Source: Typha latifolia (lineage: Eukaryota > Streptophyta > Magnoliopsida > Poales > Typhaceae). From it: a stretch of DNA of 64,000 nt. Position 1 is the stretch's first letter; each line of letters starts with the position of its first letter. The notes under the pieces were generated by a model. It did not search any database. It was not told the DNA's origin and saw only the letters and a list, made by a program, of their open reading frames with translations. The position numbers were made by a program, and so were the translations under genes. The DNA lies in the NCBI GenBank assembly GCA_019914945.1, contig CM034101.1, forward strand, positions 3,483,188 through 3,547,187, read 5' to 3'. Of this stretch, positions 10,901-24,429 are shown one piece after another.

Positions 10901-13272
10901 AGCATCCTATAATTTATCATACAAACTGAAAAATATATAGATTCTAATCATAGTTCTTGTACATGGACAGACAACATTGTTAAAATAATAGAGTATATGT
11001 GCAGCTACATCCATGATTATCAATCTCTAGCTTTGGAACAAATATTTTTGCAAGCTTTGGCATTAAAAAAAATTGTGAAACCGCCTAATTCCTTGTAGAT
11101 AGACCTCCTACTTATCTTGATAAAACCAAAACCATCAGAAATACACCAAGTGAGAATATATAAACTGAATAGGAGGAAAAGGGATATCCATGAGCAGCAA
11201 AGAGATAGATTATGTTTCAAGTAGCCTGATTTGGTCACCATTCATCAGTAAGAGATACAAGGAAGAAATAGAATATAAAAATATAACTTCAATGAATTTT
11301 CAAGTATAGTACCACAGCATGTCCTGCTTCAAGGTGACCACTAAACATCACTTGCTCAGCAGAAGGTGTTAGAATGCCAGCTTGAACATTTGTATTCTGA
11401 GGACCTTGATGTTGACTGTCAGAACGTCCCTGCTTCTGCTGCTCATCAGTTTCATCGTTATCTGAAACAGGTAAGAAAGAAATATCAATGAACAAGATGC
11501 ATCCACTTAGACAAAACCCGGGTATGCATTTGAAGAAGAAAAACAAAAAATATCAAAGCAAAATACCAACTTTCATTGAGAGAGAAGACTAATCCTTGAA
11601 AAATTATAAAGCTTGATCTCTAGTCAGTTCAGAAAGTTTGATAGACCACCACATATAGAGAAGAAAATAGTGAAAGAAGCTATGAAACAAGTTAGGACAG
11701 AGTTGCATAATTGTTCACAAAGAATGTAGTTTCATGAGGGCAAAGGGGTATTGTTCAACATATCCTATCTGTGTTTTCTTTTAGCTGCAAAATAGAGAAG
11801 AATTTCCTGTTATTTTTTATAGTTTTCTCTTTCTGTATATAGGTAAAAGCATTAAAGGGGATTGACTTGCATCCAGATAATATATATTATTGTAATTCAA
11901 AGTAGATTGACCAATAAAGTTGGTCTCCTATGGAAAGTTTTCCAACAAAATAGATGAACATATAGTTTTCATCGACTTATGATAGGATTACAATGGATTC
12001 CCGTGAACCTAATGCACCCAAAAAGGAGTGTCAAGAACATAATACAGATCCAGGTCATGTATAAATGGCCGTAACTGTAGAAACTTGAGGAGTTGGACAT
12101 ATTAGGAATTACCCGCTAATGGTGGGACATGATCAAGGTCAACATTAAATCTTTACCTAATGGTCCCAAAATGGACAAACTGGGAGAAGAATATGTACAA
12201 GGGAACAGGGAAAAGGATGAGGGTTGTCCACCCCCAGCAAGACACAGGTTTAAGTTGAGAACAAGTACGACTTCATGAAAAAAAAAAAAAGAAGGGAATA
12301 CACATCAAATGCAACAACATAACTCAAAACTCTCATAATTAGTAAAGCATGCAAGAATGATTACCATTGCAACCATTGCAACCACTTAAACGTCTCCATC
12401 CACAACACATAACTACCAAGGACACACAAATAAAGGATCCCGTTTCACTGTAATAGGCCACATAATAAGATCCCGATGCCTTTTCATTACATCATAAATA
12501 AAATATACAAAGTAATGTATTAAAACATCAACCATGAAGCACAAGTGTTGTAGCCAAGTGTTCCCAGAAGCATGGATAGTAGTATCGACCAATCCCAATT
12601 CGTATCGCCAAAACAGATTGGGCAATATGGTCAACCCTTGATACAAATTATCCAAAACGGAAGGCTAATACAATCGACATGGCAAATACGTATCATTTTT
12701 CAAGCAACCAATCTCGATCAGAAAATCGATATGTAGAACCTGCCTAGAAGGCTAGAACAAAGGTATATGGTGGAGTACATCCACACAAAAAAAGACAATG
12801 CACGAAATCTTTGAAATTTTAATACAGTTATACAACAATGGCAAATTCTTTTATCACAATATTCTTGGTCATTACATAATTTTCTTATATGTATATTAAA
12901 TAGATAGGATAATTGGCTACTTCCTATGGTCAGTTATAATTGAATCAGCAAAGAGTACACTTTACCAGAACCATATGATATTAGATGTTTGCTGCAAACT
13001 TACATTCTACCACTTGAAATACAAAAATCCTCCTGTTGCACAGGGATTGTTAATTTCCCTAAAAATCAGTTTTCTAATTCCTGTATCATGTCTATAGACT
13101 CTGTACCTAATTTTGCAATAGCATAAGATCAACATTGCCATTGAGGAACTACAAAATTCCGAGGCTTCATGTCAGAAGAAACATGAGTAAATTATCGAGT
13201 ACATCAGCAATTAATGAAACAGAAAGCTGAATGGAACAGATTACCAGATTGACTGTGCATTGAGGAAGTCAT
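7935..13272 (-). CDS. NF-YA: Nuclear transcription factor Y subunit A (NF-YA)
   Basis: NF-YA is the CCAAT-recognising subunit of the trimeric NF-Y factor; it docks on NF-YB/NF-YC in the nucleus. Coding exons are 13272-13245, 11461-11313, 9585-9514, 9382-9218 and 8210-7935, all in phase, giving 229 aa. The start MTSSMHSQS is typical. Residues 60-83 carry [17 protein letters not shown]. The NF-YB/C-binding helix begins [19 protein letters not shown] (about 104-130) and the DNA-binding helix contains [17 protein letters not shown] (about 144-160), split by an intron after KSRK at 138. The tail is acidic and Ser-rich. Both functional helices look complete. Upstream, 13382-13273 and about 14060-13989 are likely spliced 5' UTR exons, because an acceptor (cgtttcag) and a donor (atc|gtaagc) are visible. 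The introns total over 4.6 kb and are AT-rich. Confidence 0.93.
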
Positions 13273-14060
13273 GATTTTTCTAATTTTCCAAGATAAGCAG
13301 AAACTATGAGGAGCAAATTCTGCCTTAAACCAAAAAGGGGAGAGCCAATGAACTATGAATGTCGTCCCATGTAAATATTTCCTGAAACGCCAAATATAAA
13401 TTCTTAATAAACAAATTTTACAAAGAACAAACATCCATACACGAAATGCAGCATCTAAGTATGCTAACCAGAGTTTATTTCCATCTTCATATCAAATACA
13501 CTATTCTCATCAATTGTGGAGGAATAAGTAAAAAATATCAAGCCTTTTGATGATGACACTCTCTGGCCAAATCTGTGCATGAAATTCTAAGAAAAGAATT
13601 TTCTTTATTCTTTTTGGCCGATGCAGGTTCATCAAGATACCTGGAGTACTCAAGAAAGAGATCTACAACAAATTCCTGGATAATTGTTGAACTCTTAGCA
13701 GCAACGCTTATAATCTCCAAACCTCTTATCTATCTTCCAAAATTCTACCGTTCGAAAACAGCACAAATTCGACGAGCCAGAATCAAGATGAAAAGAAGCG
13801 CAAAACGGACGCAGAATAGAATCCCAAGGAGCTCGAACGAACAACTAGGGTTGCGTTTGTTAAAGTACCAAAATATGATCAAGAAAACTGATACTAAAAA
13901 GGAAAAAGATCAATCGACTTGCAAAATATTCGAATTAAAATGGAACCCTAGTAAGCAACAGAGGCAGCAATTTTACTAAATCGCTTACGATGGCGGTCTC
14001 TTTTGAGGGAGAGGACTTCGAAACTGATCCTTTTCAGCGGAGTATTTCGCTCCCTCCTCC
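13273..14060 (-). other. Probable 5' UTR exons and leader intron of NF-YA
   Basis: The acceptor cgtttcag lies just above 13382. The donor after gccatc (intron GT at 13988-13987) ends a GA-rich exon that starts somewhere near 14060. An intron in the NF-YA leader is common in plants. Exact transcript ends cannot be read from the sequence. Confidence 0.45.
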
Positions 14061-16345
14061 ACGGCATTTATCCGCCTAAATTTCCGGTTTTAAAAGAAAT
14101 TGCTACAAAAATTATATATATTTTTTTAACCTTAGAAAAGTCGCAATTCTTCTCTTTGATTTTTTTTTATAAATTTGATCCAGTTATAGTGCTAAATAAT
14201 GTATAACTGCCTATTGGAGGTTAGTTTTAGGAAATTAAATCTTTTTTATGAAAATTAAAAAAGCTTTATACATTTTCCGTCGCAACTTGACTTATAATTA
14301 GACTAAGAATTCATAAAATGTCACAATAAAAATAAAAGTTAAGTAAACCACTTTAATTTAAGCATCCATTCTTTAGAAAAAAAAACGCAATTTTATGGTT
14401 TCAACTTCAGGGAATTATTATAGAGTATTTTACAAGGCTACAAGCTTTTATTATTATTATTTTTTAAATTCTCTAAATATATCGAGAGATCTCCGCCGTT
14501 CTTTGGACGACGAAATCTGCGGGCAGGAGGGGCAGCTGCTTGCGTCAGCGCTGGTGGAGAGTGAGTGGTGGGGAGCTTCCTGACCGCTGACCGGGGTCGT
14601 TCTGTGTCGGTGGTCCAGCTGCAGCCCCATTATTGGGTGGATATGATAGCACGTGGTGCCTCGACAGCTTGGTCACTGTGGACCGTCCGATGGTAGACGG
14701 AGGTTGTGCGAATCTCGAGACCATGGATTTATTTTTTGGGCCGAGCTCAATATAGAGGCCCATAATCTGCATAGGATTTTACGCTCACATTAAATGCATT
14801 TTAGTCGACATACATTTTACCCAATGGGCTTCATTTGTACCCTTGACCGTACTCTGTATATGACTGATTTAAAATTAAAGATATTATTAACAGAATATTT
14901 AAAATTATTGAGACTAATAAGATTAATTCTAGAATAAATTTTTTTATTAGGAATATTTATTCTTGTATTATGTAGTAAGAGTGTAGTATTTATCTTTGAC
15001 ATAATATAAAGCGAAAGAAAAAATAAAAAAAAATATTTTATATTTTATAAAACTATTATAAATATTTTTTGATTTGATATAAAGTAAGTTGATAAAGTAT
15101 ATATTCACGGTAAATTAGTAATTAAATTAGTGTACAGTGCAAAATATAATTTTAATAAAATTATATTTATATTTTAGATCAGGTTATTATAGTATTCGGC
15201 TATTATTTTGAATTTGAAATAAAAAGTCAGTTATCCCTAAAATTAAAACAAGGGGCTAAAATCTTATTATTTTATTAGACTAAATCAATTAGGAGAGAAT
15301 AGTTTTTTTTTTGTTTATATTAAATTTGGGAGGTGAATCGCTCAGAAAAATAAATTTGTTTGAAATCATATTTTGGTCCATATATTCTAGAGATGGCACA
15401 TCTGTGTGAGAGATTTTGGTTAATAGAAAGTGATTAAAAAACCTTCGTCTTCTTAGACAAATTCAAATAAAAAGGGGGGATAAATGCATTTTAAGCCAAA
15501 AAAGACCATATAAACTAAGCAGAGGTATATCTTAAAGCTAGGGACTGCTTAGGAAATATAATACAAAGCGGGGGTTTATCACAAAAAAGATACGTGCTTA
15601 ACAAATAGGATGTGATAGATGTGGCCTTTTAGCACCGATTGAGGGTCGACGGGGGCTAAAATTATTCCTGAACCGAAGCGGTCCTAATCAAATGATTACG
15701 AGGGTACAATGGGCATTTATGTTTGGGAAGCACGATAAATATATACTGTCTCCTCGTAGCCCTCCCCGCCCCCCCTACACCTGGTTTCCGGCTCTTCGTT
15801 TGGTTGACAAATTTGCCCTTTCCATTTCTGGACGTTTGGCTTCTCTAAAACGCTCACAAACAAACCAGAGAATCCCATTCCCTCTCTCCACCTCTCACCT
15901 CTTTAATTATTAAATTAGATGAGGATATTTGAGTATTTTTGTCACACATAGCTGCAACCACTGGATTTCTTTTAAATTTTAGAAAATAAAAATAAAAGGC
16001 TTTTCATGATTCCTTTCCGCTATTCCTCTCAGGTACTTGTTTTGCCCCGTCCTTTGCCCGCCGCCACAGTGCGGCCTTATCACCGACGAATCCCTCCTGC
16101 AACCGCTCCGATGCCGCCACGTCATCCATGCACGCCATCCCGGCCGCTTATCCAATCATCCAACCATACTCGTCTTTTGGCAGCTGGAGTAGTTGGTAGC
16201 TCTTGTTTGGCCATCGGTTGTGGGAAATTCCTGCATCAATTGCTGCGGCCGATCCACCGGCAAGAAGTAGCTCCTCTGCTCCTGTCCAGAATTCCATCTC
16301 TCCCACTGCAGCTCCCGTACGTACTCGAAATTATACGAAATAATT
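14061..16345. other. Intergenic between NF-YA and BZR genes
   Basis: This holds the NF-YA promoter on one side and the BZR promoter on the other, diverging. The centre (14,800-15,600) is strongly AT-rich. From about 15,690 the sequence becomes more GC-rich toward the BZR gene. No ORF with recognisable content, and no TATA box I would defend. Confidence 0.45.
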
Positions 16346-16445
16346 GATATCTTCACCGGGCGGTGAGCCTAAACAACTCCTCCTCATAAGACTCTACATA
16401 CAACTAACCGTTAACCAAGTTGAAGAAGGGAGCGACGAGAGAGAG

Positions 16446-17059
16446 ATGACGAGCGAAGCGAGAGTGGAGAAGAGCAAGGCGGAGAAGGAGAGGGAGAAGA
16501 CGAAGCTAAGAGAGAGGAGGCGGAGATCCATCACCACCAAGATCTTCGAAGGCCTTCGGAAGCACGGCGGCTACAACCTCCCCCCTCGCGCCGACATCAA
16601 CGACGTCCTCCGCGCCCTCGCCCGCGAGGCCGGCTGGGTCATCGAGCCCGACGGCACCACTTACCGCTCCGACCACCACCATCGCCGCCTGGTACGCGCC
16701 GTGTTCCGCTTTGGTAAACTTGCACTTCACACCCTACCTTTTCCCATATATAAATTTATAATACGTGCGAGGACATTCCCCAGGTGTCTCTGTCGCCAGA
16801 CTTGACGAGCGGCGGCGGCGGCGGAGGAATACCAATGGGGGCCAGTAGCTTCGGCGTCGCCGCCGCGCCGGCGAGCCACGCGGCGGCGCAGGTGGTTCCG
16901 GGCCAGGAGTTCCACATAGATAGCATCGACCTCGCGTCCTACGTGGCGCTAGCGGAGCAAGGCGTAGCGGTGGCCGCGCGGATGGGATACGGGTATCCGA
17001 TGGAGGCGTGGGCGTCGAACGAGAGCACGCCGTTGGGCTCGCCGCAGCACCAGATGTGA
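16446..17059 (+). CDS. BZR1-type DNA-binding protein, short and stand-alone
   Basis: This encodes a 173-residue protein with the atypical bHLH-like BZR domain of brassinosteroid-type transcription factors. Exon 1 is 16446-16691 (82 codons) and exon 2 is 16784-17059, phase 0. The domain begins near residue 10 ([20 protein letters not shown]), continues with [20 protein letters not shown] and closes with [14 protein letters not shown]. The spacing and the [10 protein letters not shown] and DGTTYR features resemble the BZR domain of the beta-amylase fusions BAM7/BAM8 more than BZR1/BES1 themselves (which read NYKLPKHCDNNEVLKALC). No glycosyl hydrolase 14 domain follows: exon 2 is Gly/Ala-rich, contains a BZR-like motif [20 protein letters not shown], and stops. 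An upstream in-frame ATG at 16344 exists, but the one at 16446 begins the conserved region. GC content is high. Nuclear regulator by family; targets unknown. Confidence 0.85.
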
Positions 17060-18132
17060 TTCGGATTAGGATTAGGATTCGGCTGGTTTCAAACTCGCTG
17101 CTATTTTTGTTTGTGTTTGGTTTCTTCTTCCTTTTTTTCCTTCGTTTCTTTTTCTCTCTCTCTCTCTTTGTTCGTGGTTCAAGACTTGCAAAGCGTCGTT
17201 AGATTAAGGAGAAAGAAATAGGAAGAGCATATACTTGTTTAACTTAGAATCTCGTTTCCTTTTATTTTCCTCGCGTTTTAGTACGAGATTAGCGAGAGTT
17301 TGCAAAGACCAAGACAACTCACCTTACTAATATCGGCATTGAGATTTATCTCGGTAGGTCTGTGATTTTATTACAAGTGCACGAACTTAGATTTAAGATC
17401 ATCTTATTCATATCTAATCTTTTGGTAATATGCATACTCTTAGATGAATATCGCAACATACAGTCTGTTATTAAAGAAATAGATGCAGATTAGAACTCAC
17501 TCAAGTGTACGTAGAAAAATACACAACCTGTATAATTGGAAACTAAAATGCAATTGTTATATCTGATTGAATGGAATATAACAGTGAAAAAAGAACTGGG
17601 TCATTACTGCTGCACCTTTCACAAATATTGAATGAAAAAAATGCCAATTACGAGAGGAGACATGCAAAAAACACCATCAAACCTTCAGCATTGAATGCTA
17701 TAAGGTGTATTTTCTCATTGACGATAACTAAATACCAAATACTGGGGCATAGTACTGAACGATTCCAATCTTACACTGCTCAATATAAATGGAGATCAGT
17801 TTTCCAAATTGCCGATCCAAAAGCCAAAAAAGCTCATGTTCTAAAGAATGTCATATAAGTGATACACCCTCGGAATTACAAGTGCTTCAATTAATTAAAC
17901 CCTTTTATAAGGAAATCATTTGGTGTACAAAGCTACTTCAACACATGCAGGAAGGGTCGTTACAAACCTTCAAAATTTTGCTGCGCCTCAGATACATGGT
18001 GGGGAAGAACACTGGAGTGTTACAAAAGCCGGAAGGAGACTGGTGCAGTCTGATCTGATAGGGTTGTTAAATATGAGGAATTACTCGTTCTACTTCCAAA
18101 AATCGAGGAATTCCTTTTGTTGATACGAGTCT
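17060..18132. other. Convergent 3' regions of the BZR and RRP9 genes
   Basis: The two genes face each other tail to tail. Just after the BZR stop are short ggatta repeats and a pyrimidine-rich run (17,100-17,175). No further gene seen. Confidence 0.45.
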
Positions 18133-21100
18133 TCAAGCAACGTTCTGTTCTTTTAATCTGATAGAATGTATTGCAACTCCATTTCTGGCTGCCGGAACAT
18201 GGCCCCATCTACCCAGACGAGGCTCCTGAAACATAAATAGTGTCAGATTACGGGATAACAAAGACCATATCCATAAAAAGTCAAAGTAACAGAAGTCTCC
18301 GAATTAAATGATTGAAATAATAGTTGATTGCAATGATGCCTTTTTGAAGATAAAATAGTAATGTATAAATAAAATAAAATATTAGATAGAAGAGGAGAAG
18401 AGAGATAATGAGTATTACTGCACTAGTATAGGACTAAGTTGTTGTTTACTTATCATAGTTGCATAAAGAGGTTTATAGTAGACTAAGTAAACGAAGGCTT
18501 AGTGCCCTCCATACTTGAAGGATGATATAGAAATACAAATTTATATTTGTGAGACAGTAGAACTTAGATAGTATAAATGTCTTACAGCAGAAACAGCGAG
18601 AAGTGCAGACACAGCATGATTGTGAAGGAAAGAAAATAAAATATACGGTGCACTAACATATATAGAGAGATACAGATGGACAAATCCAGAATGGATGGAT
18701 CACTAGTCAGACAGTCAATAACTATATATAGTCTTTGAAGTTTTAAGATCCTCAAATATTTGTTTATCAGTGGCCTTACAGGAAGATGAAGACATCACTG
18801 CACTATCTTTAATGTTTGTATGTACTGAGAAATGGACATCTTAGGATCAACTCATAGACCATATATAGCACTTTAGTTAACTAAAATCAAGATAACCAAT
18901 AAATATAAAACAAACAGAATCTGCTTCATATGAAAATTATAAGAAAATCGCAGACCTGGCCAACCCCAGCAAGAAGGAAACGTCCGGATTTTGCAAATGC
19001 AAGTGAGTTAATAAATCCTTCCTGCATCATAAAACTTAGAAGTTAATGCTATCGGATTTGAGAATCTTGTTCTATAACAGAAGGCACAACAAATGGAACC
19101 CAAGTTTAAACTACAAAATTCATTTGGCATAGCTGTAAGATATTTGGTCTTTCTGAAAAAGTGAAAAACTTGAATTTAAAGAGGCATCCAAAGTCCACAT
19201 ATGGCTAAAGAAAGTACATCTCAAACGTAAAATCTGCAGAATATAAACATACTAATATAACTACCAGACCATTTTAAGGTGAGCGACTCTTAAAATAGTA
19301 CAAATAAGAGTAGCACAAAAGAATGCTTTAGCAGCTCTAGATTCTGTCTTACATACAGAAGTTGTAAATGCTTTTGGTTAGATTCATCAACAGAAGATGC
19401 AAATAATTAGTGCCGAGAAAAGCACACATAATCTTCTGACAATGTAATTGAGCGAACCATCATGTATGATATAACAAGGAATTAGAAACAACATTCCAAA
19501 TTGTTGTCTAATATCTAAATTTAGTCAAATGGTAGCCCAAGTGGTAGAGCTTTTTACTTTTGATCCCTTATTGGAGGTCATAGATTCAACTTCCATCAGA
19601 GGTACTCTGAAGGATCCCAAAAAACGTTTATTCTAGATAGGTGATCTGTCATGGGGAGGATGGTTCCACCTTTCCATTATCCTTCTGGCTCAGCTTATCA
19701 GGGGAAAAAATAGAAACCTAAACTAGCCTATATATACAGCCATACAGTTAGCTTTTTCAGAAAATGCACAATAAGCACATGACTAGAAAATGAGATAAGC
19801 TGTAGATTGTCTTATTAAATATTTTCACCAACCAGGGAAAATTCAGTGGCATTGTGTTGATTTTCTCAGACAACAGATATTTACGTTCTCAGTTAAGTCA
19901 CTTGGAAATAGATCTGAAATCCAGCTCAAATTTTCAGAAAACCAGAACAGAGGAAGCAAAATGTTTACACAACATAGATAAATGTGCGGTGACTCTAGAA
20001 GAAATCATTTCACGGTCCAATACAGTAACAAATGGACATCATGAGAATCGACCTCTAATGGCAACTAAAAGGGAAAGTGAATAAGAACGAGGGTACATAT
20101 CATTGATCACAACTTGCAATGATCCAGTAATACATGTAATACATCTCACAATCATCATGTCACACTGTATAAGAGATATTTTCTCCATCCACAGAAATGG
20201 CATGGTTAATTCACTCATATAGATATATTTTCTTCAGTTAGTGAATAATTAGCCTGTATTAGTTCCAGGAAAATGTTGGGAAATTGAAGATCTTAAAGTG
20301 AGTTGCCTGAGAATATACTGACTGAAAAAGGACAGTAAGAAAGACAGCAAACATGTCGCAGTAGAAAAAACACAGACAGTAAATAAGGAAAAGAACAAAA
20401 CTAAGAGTACTCGTAAAAGAAATCTTCACACAAGGAAACAAATTAAAAGGTAGAAAGATGCGGGATTTGGTGAAAACAATCTTTTAAGTTTATTTTGTCT
20501 TTGTCTTTATTTCTTGACTTTAACCTCACAAGCTCCATTCATAACAATCTATATCAATCTTCTTGCAATGGAGAGCCATCCACCCATGCACCTACCCATA
20601 TATGTGCATCCGTCTCTCTTTGTGCTTCCAAGAAAAATGGGGTCATTATATCAAAACTAGATGAACTTTGGTATTTTCTCATTCTCAACAAGTATTATTT
20701 CTTTACTCAAGTTTTTCAACAAAATGGATCATTCAGATCATCAATTACCCCACATGTGTTTACAGGCCTAGGTTCATTTTCCACTCAAACATGATTGATT
20801 TACAAATAGATATTAGAAGTTTATATTAAACATTCATGCTGGTAAATGAACTTAAAAACTTAAGTATTTATAGTTAAATAATGAAAGAGGGACTTATATT
20901 ACTACTAGCCATAGAGAGTATACAATACCAGTGGGTAATTAAGTAATGGATGAATCCCTCTAGAATCAGCTTCAATATCCCATAGACGAACTGTTCCATT
21001 AGCTGCACCAGATGCAGCAAGATCACTACCTCTGCATACAGCAACTGAGCTGACCCATGAGTGGGCTGATAAAAAAAATTCAGCTTTGCAACTGCCATTT

Positions 21101-24100
21101 TCTGGTAAGAGAAAGGGAAAAAAACTGTGTATCAACAATCATATTTATTTTGTCAAAGGAAATTTAGGAAGGCACTAGAATGTCCTGCATTACTGTCAAT
21201 CCTCAGTCCTCACATTAAATAAACAAGGAATTGAGATTGATCTGTTCCCTGATATATGGTACTTCTTTTCAAGATTATTTGGAAATTAAGTAGCATGCTA
21301 CATACAGGGAAAGTGTTCTACCTGTAGTAACGCCATTAGTCATCCTTTCCCCATCACTCTCATGAGTATGAGAATTAGGCAACAACAATGGAGCATGAGC
21401 ATTTTTCACAATGTGCGTAGGCTTCTTTCGCATTACGCTCCAAAGCTCAATACTTCCATCATCCGAACCAGATAGAAACTCACTGTCACTAAGAAAGCAG
21501 CAACATTCCAAAGATGATGCAGGAGCACGAAAGATTAACTGTGACTCCTCAGGAACCTGCATGCAACAAAATTATGCTAAATAACAGCATCCTATATGTA
21601 ACAAAAGGTTCATAATACTCTTCACCTCTATCAAGCTGCCTATATATCGCCAAAAATAAGTACAGAAATAACTCGCTGTTACTAAGAGTTAAATATTGGA
21701 CAACTTATAGAAAGACTATTATGATACCAAGACTATAACACATTGAATTCGTCCTGCATAGCATAATGGCAATACTATCCTATCAAATACTTTTCGCATT
21801 ATATCCGTAATTCTCACTGGCAAGGAACGATATGTCAAGATGACTAAATTAAAATGGAAAATCAAATGAAGCCTATACATGGCTAATGGTTTAACCTTCT
21901 TAATGTAAAAGAACTAATATAACATCAGTCAGCAAGAGATTGTACATATAAAACTACTGTTAGGTAGATAATGATACCTTCCATAATCTCATTGTTCTGT
22001 CACGCCCAACTGTCAAAAGTCTTTCTTTCCGTAAGCAATCAATTGTTAAAATCTCACTCTGATGGCCAAATAGATTGTCCATGTGAGTTCTATCTTCTGC
22101 ATTCCACAGTTTAATTGTGCGATCAAAAGATCCTGAGAAAAGCTGTGAGGTACCCTGCCTAAAAGCAAGACATGAGACGGGTCCTCTGTGACCATGAAAT
22201 GCCTGTCACGTCAAAATTGCTGATCAGGCGCTGAAAAATTAATTACCAGTTCACTTTTAGGAAAGTAGTTACTATGCTGCGGTAATTTGTATACAATTGA
22301 GAAGCAAATCTTTTAAGGCACTAGCAAATCATTTTTTAGCAGCTCATGCTTGGCTAAAAGTTTAGCTCTGCAAGTTATCTTGTACAGAAAGGCATCCCCC
22401 AAATTCACTCAGATTGCTCATGTTTTTATTAAGTTAAAACAATGAACTAGGTAGATTTATAAATTATATTTTGAACTTCATGTTAAATAATTTGTTCTTT
22501 CTAACAGAAATTTAATTAGCTAACCCATTTTCAAATTGGAATATATCTACATAAAGTAAATGAGTTTCATGCCTGAAATATATCAATGGAAACTTACTAT
22601 ACATACTTATGTACGGAATGATTAAGGATCTCAGTCTAAAAGAGTTCTCACAGATGAACCTTCCTCAAGCATCTCTAGCTCACAGCTGAATTAAACAGCC
22701 AACCAGATTTTGAGTTGACTATGGAAGAGACAAAATTCAGCTTGACCTGTCTTTCTGTCCAGATCACTTGCATAATTTGTTTTAAGAGACACCCTAAAAT
22801 ACAAGTAGTCCTAATCTAGTTTTGACTTTTGACAGCGGGAAGCAAAATAGAGGACTGTGTATGATAGTAGCATACTGGTGAATTCAGTATGGTAAACTCG
22901 TGCTGATTAACGGCAAGCAATGCTGTCTAATTGCAATAGATTCTACTAATGCAAGTGCCGTTTCTTAACATAAGAGAAGTGCAAGAGAAAACAAATTGCA
23001 AATTATGCTATCAACCTTATATTAGTATTGATATAAATATTCCTATCCTCTCATTAGAAAGATGCAATAAGTTATTTAGGTATCAGCAAGGTACCTGGAT
23101 ATGCTTCCTTGAACGAGTATCCCACAAATGTACATGGCGGTCCAACCCGCCGCTAGCCAAATACCGACCATCTGAACTGACAGCTAAAGCTAAAATGTGC
23201 TTACTTCTCTTTGTGGATGGATTTTGCGGAGCTTTCGCATAGTGTGATAACAGTACATCCTCACTGGGCCACAGGTACTTCTCACTTTTCCCTGTTTCAA
23301 CATCCCAATGCAAAATGGACCCATCTTTAGATGCTGAAAAACCTTTCAGGTCATCCTCAGATAGAGTTACAGCGGTAACAGACTGCCGGTGCTTAACTAA
23401 GAGTCGGAAGTCATCATGAGGTTCTGGAGTTAAGACTCTGTATAATTGAACAACAAAATAAGAACCAAAAAGAAATGCAGACGCGGTGCATCAAATTCCT
23501 CATCATACATGTGCCAAACAATATTATCCAAGCAGCCAATATACTTATGGAGTTTTTTTATAATTTTCTTAAAGCTGATTCCAGAAAAAACAAAGCTTAT
23601 GATATGTTATTGAGGGTGATCTATTCCGTAGAATCTCTTGAAGCAACTAAATTTGCCTTAAAACATGAATATTAACATGCTTCTATTCAATCAAATATCA
23701 TGCTCCCTAAATGAAAAAAAAATGACCTTGACCTTCATATTATCAAATAAAACTACACCAACGCGCAAAGATTTCGCATTTACGATTTAATCTAGCAATC
23801 CCCGCATTGAAGAATCATAAAAGAAATGCATTTTCATCATTTTTCACAAATTACCTCGAAGCAATAAATCTTCGAACACGGCCACTCTCCTCAAGTTGAC
23901 CTTTCTGAAGAATCTCCGCGACCAAAGAGTCCCTCTTCCCCTCCCTCTCCTCCTGCCCCTCTTCTTCATCCTCATCTCCCTCCTCCTCCTCCTCTAACTT
24001 CTTCGCTATTGCTCGAATCCTCTCCAAATGCTCAGTCGCAACCCTAACCCTCTTCTCGTCCGCGGTCTCCTCAGGAACCGCCTCCTCCTGCTCCTCCCTC

Positions 24101-24288
24101 CCATCTCGTCCATCCTCCACGAACTCGTCCTCGCTCGCTTCGCTCACTATGTCCTCGTCTCTGCCGCCACGGCGCGGTCGTTTTCTATCGGACTCGAAGA
24201 AGGGATCACCGCCGCCGCCAAAAGATCTGGACTTCTTCTTGCTGGCGCCCTTCGTGCCCGAAAGCTTCTTGGGATTCCGGGATTTCAT
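18133..24288 (-). CDS. RRP9: U3 snoRNP-interacting WD40 protein RRP9/U3-55K (YAO-like)
   Basis: Rrp9/U3-55K is a nucleolar WD40 component of the U3 snoRNP needed for 18S rRNA processing; the Arabidopsis relative is YAO. Exons are 24288-23855, 23437-23095, 22202-21978, 21556-21322, 21101-20929, 19021-18956 and 18225-18133, all in phase, 522 aa (YAO is about 500). Residues 1-145 hold a basic Lys/Arg/Ser start, a long acidic Glu/Asp stretch and a short helix ending [10 protein letters not shown]. The WD40 propeller fills about 150-500, with visible repeat ends [43 protein letters not shown] and [11 protein letters not shown]. The C-terminus [20 protein letters not shown] is diagnostic of the family. 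Telo-box-like motifs sit just upstream of the start. Introns contain a SINE and a MITE fragment. Confidence 0.95.
18305..18500. mobile_element. MITE-like repeat, copy 1 (truncated)
   Basis: Located in the last intron of RRP9. It shares ordered blocks with 29,595-29,784, for example tgaaat/aatgatagttgatt, ttactg.gctagta, taa.ttattgttta.ct and aagt.aacga.ggct. It lacks the left part of the other copy. Confidence 0.6.
19525..19700 (+). mobile_element. SINE-like element in RRP9 intron 5
   Basis: A pol III A-box-like motif (tagcccaagtgg, 19533-19544) is followed about 38 bp later by a B-box-like motif (agattcaactt, 19582-19592), the arrangement of tRNA-derived plant SINEs. The element runs with the + strand, opposite to the host gene. 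Its 3' end and target duplication are unclear. Confidence 0.55.
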
Positions 24289-24356
24289 GCCAGAAATTAC
24301 GATTACGGTTTACGTTTTATCTCAGAGGAAGTAGTCGATGGTGAGGAAGACGGTGC

Positions 24357-24409
24357 AGGGTTTTGTAGGAAAGCAAAAGGGGGAGCGGCGCGGAGGAGGA
24401 CGAGGGTTT
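24357..24409 (-). promoter_or_regulatory. Two telo-box-like motifs upstream of RRP9
   Basis: On the minus strand AAACCCT occurs at 24363-24357 and 24409-24403, within 125 bp upstream of the RRP9 ATG. Telo-boxes (AAACCCTA) mark plant ribosomal protein and ribosome biogenesis promoters. These two lack the final TA(A), so they are partial matches. Confidence 0.4.
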
Positions 24410-24429
24410 TAGGAACAACTGTGTTATCG

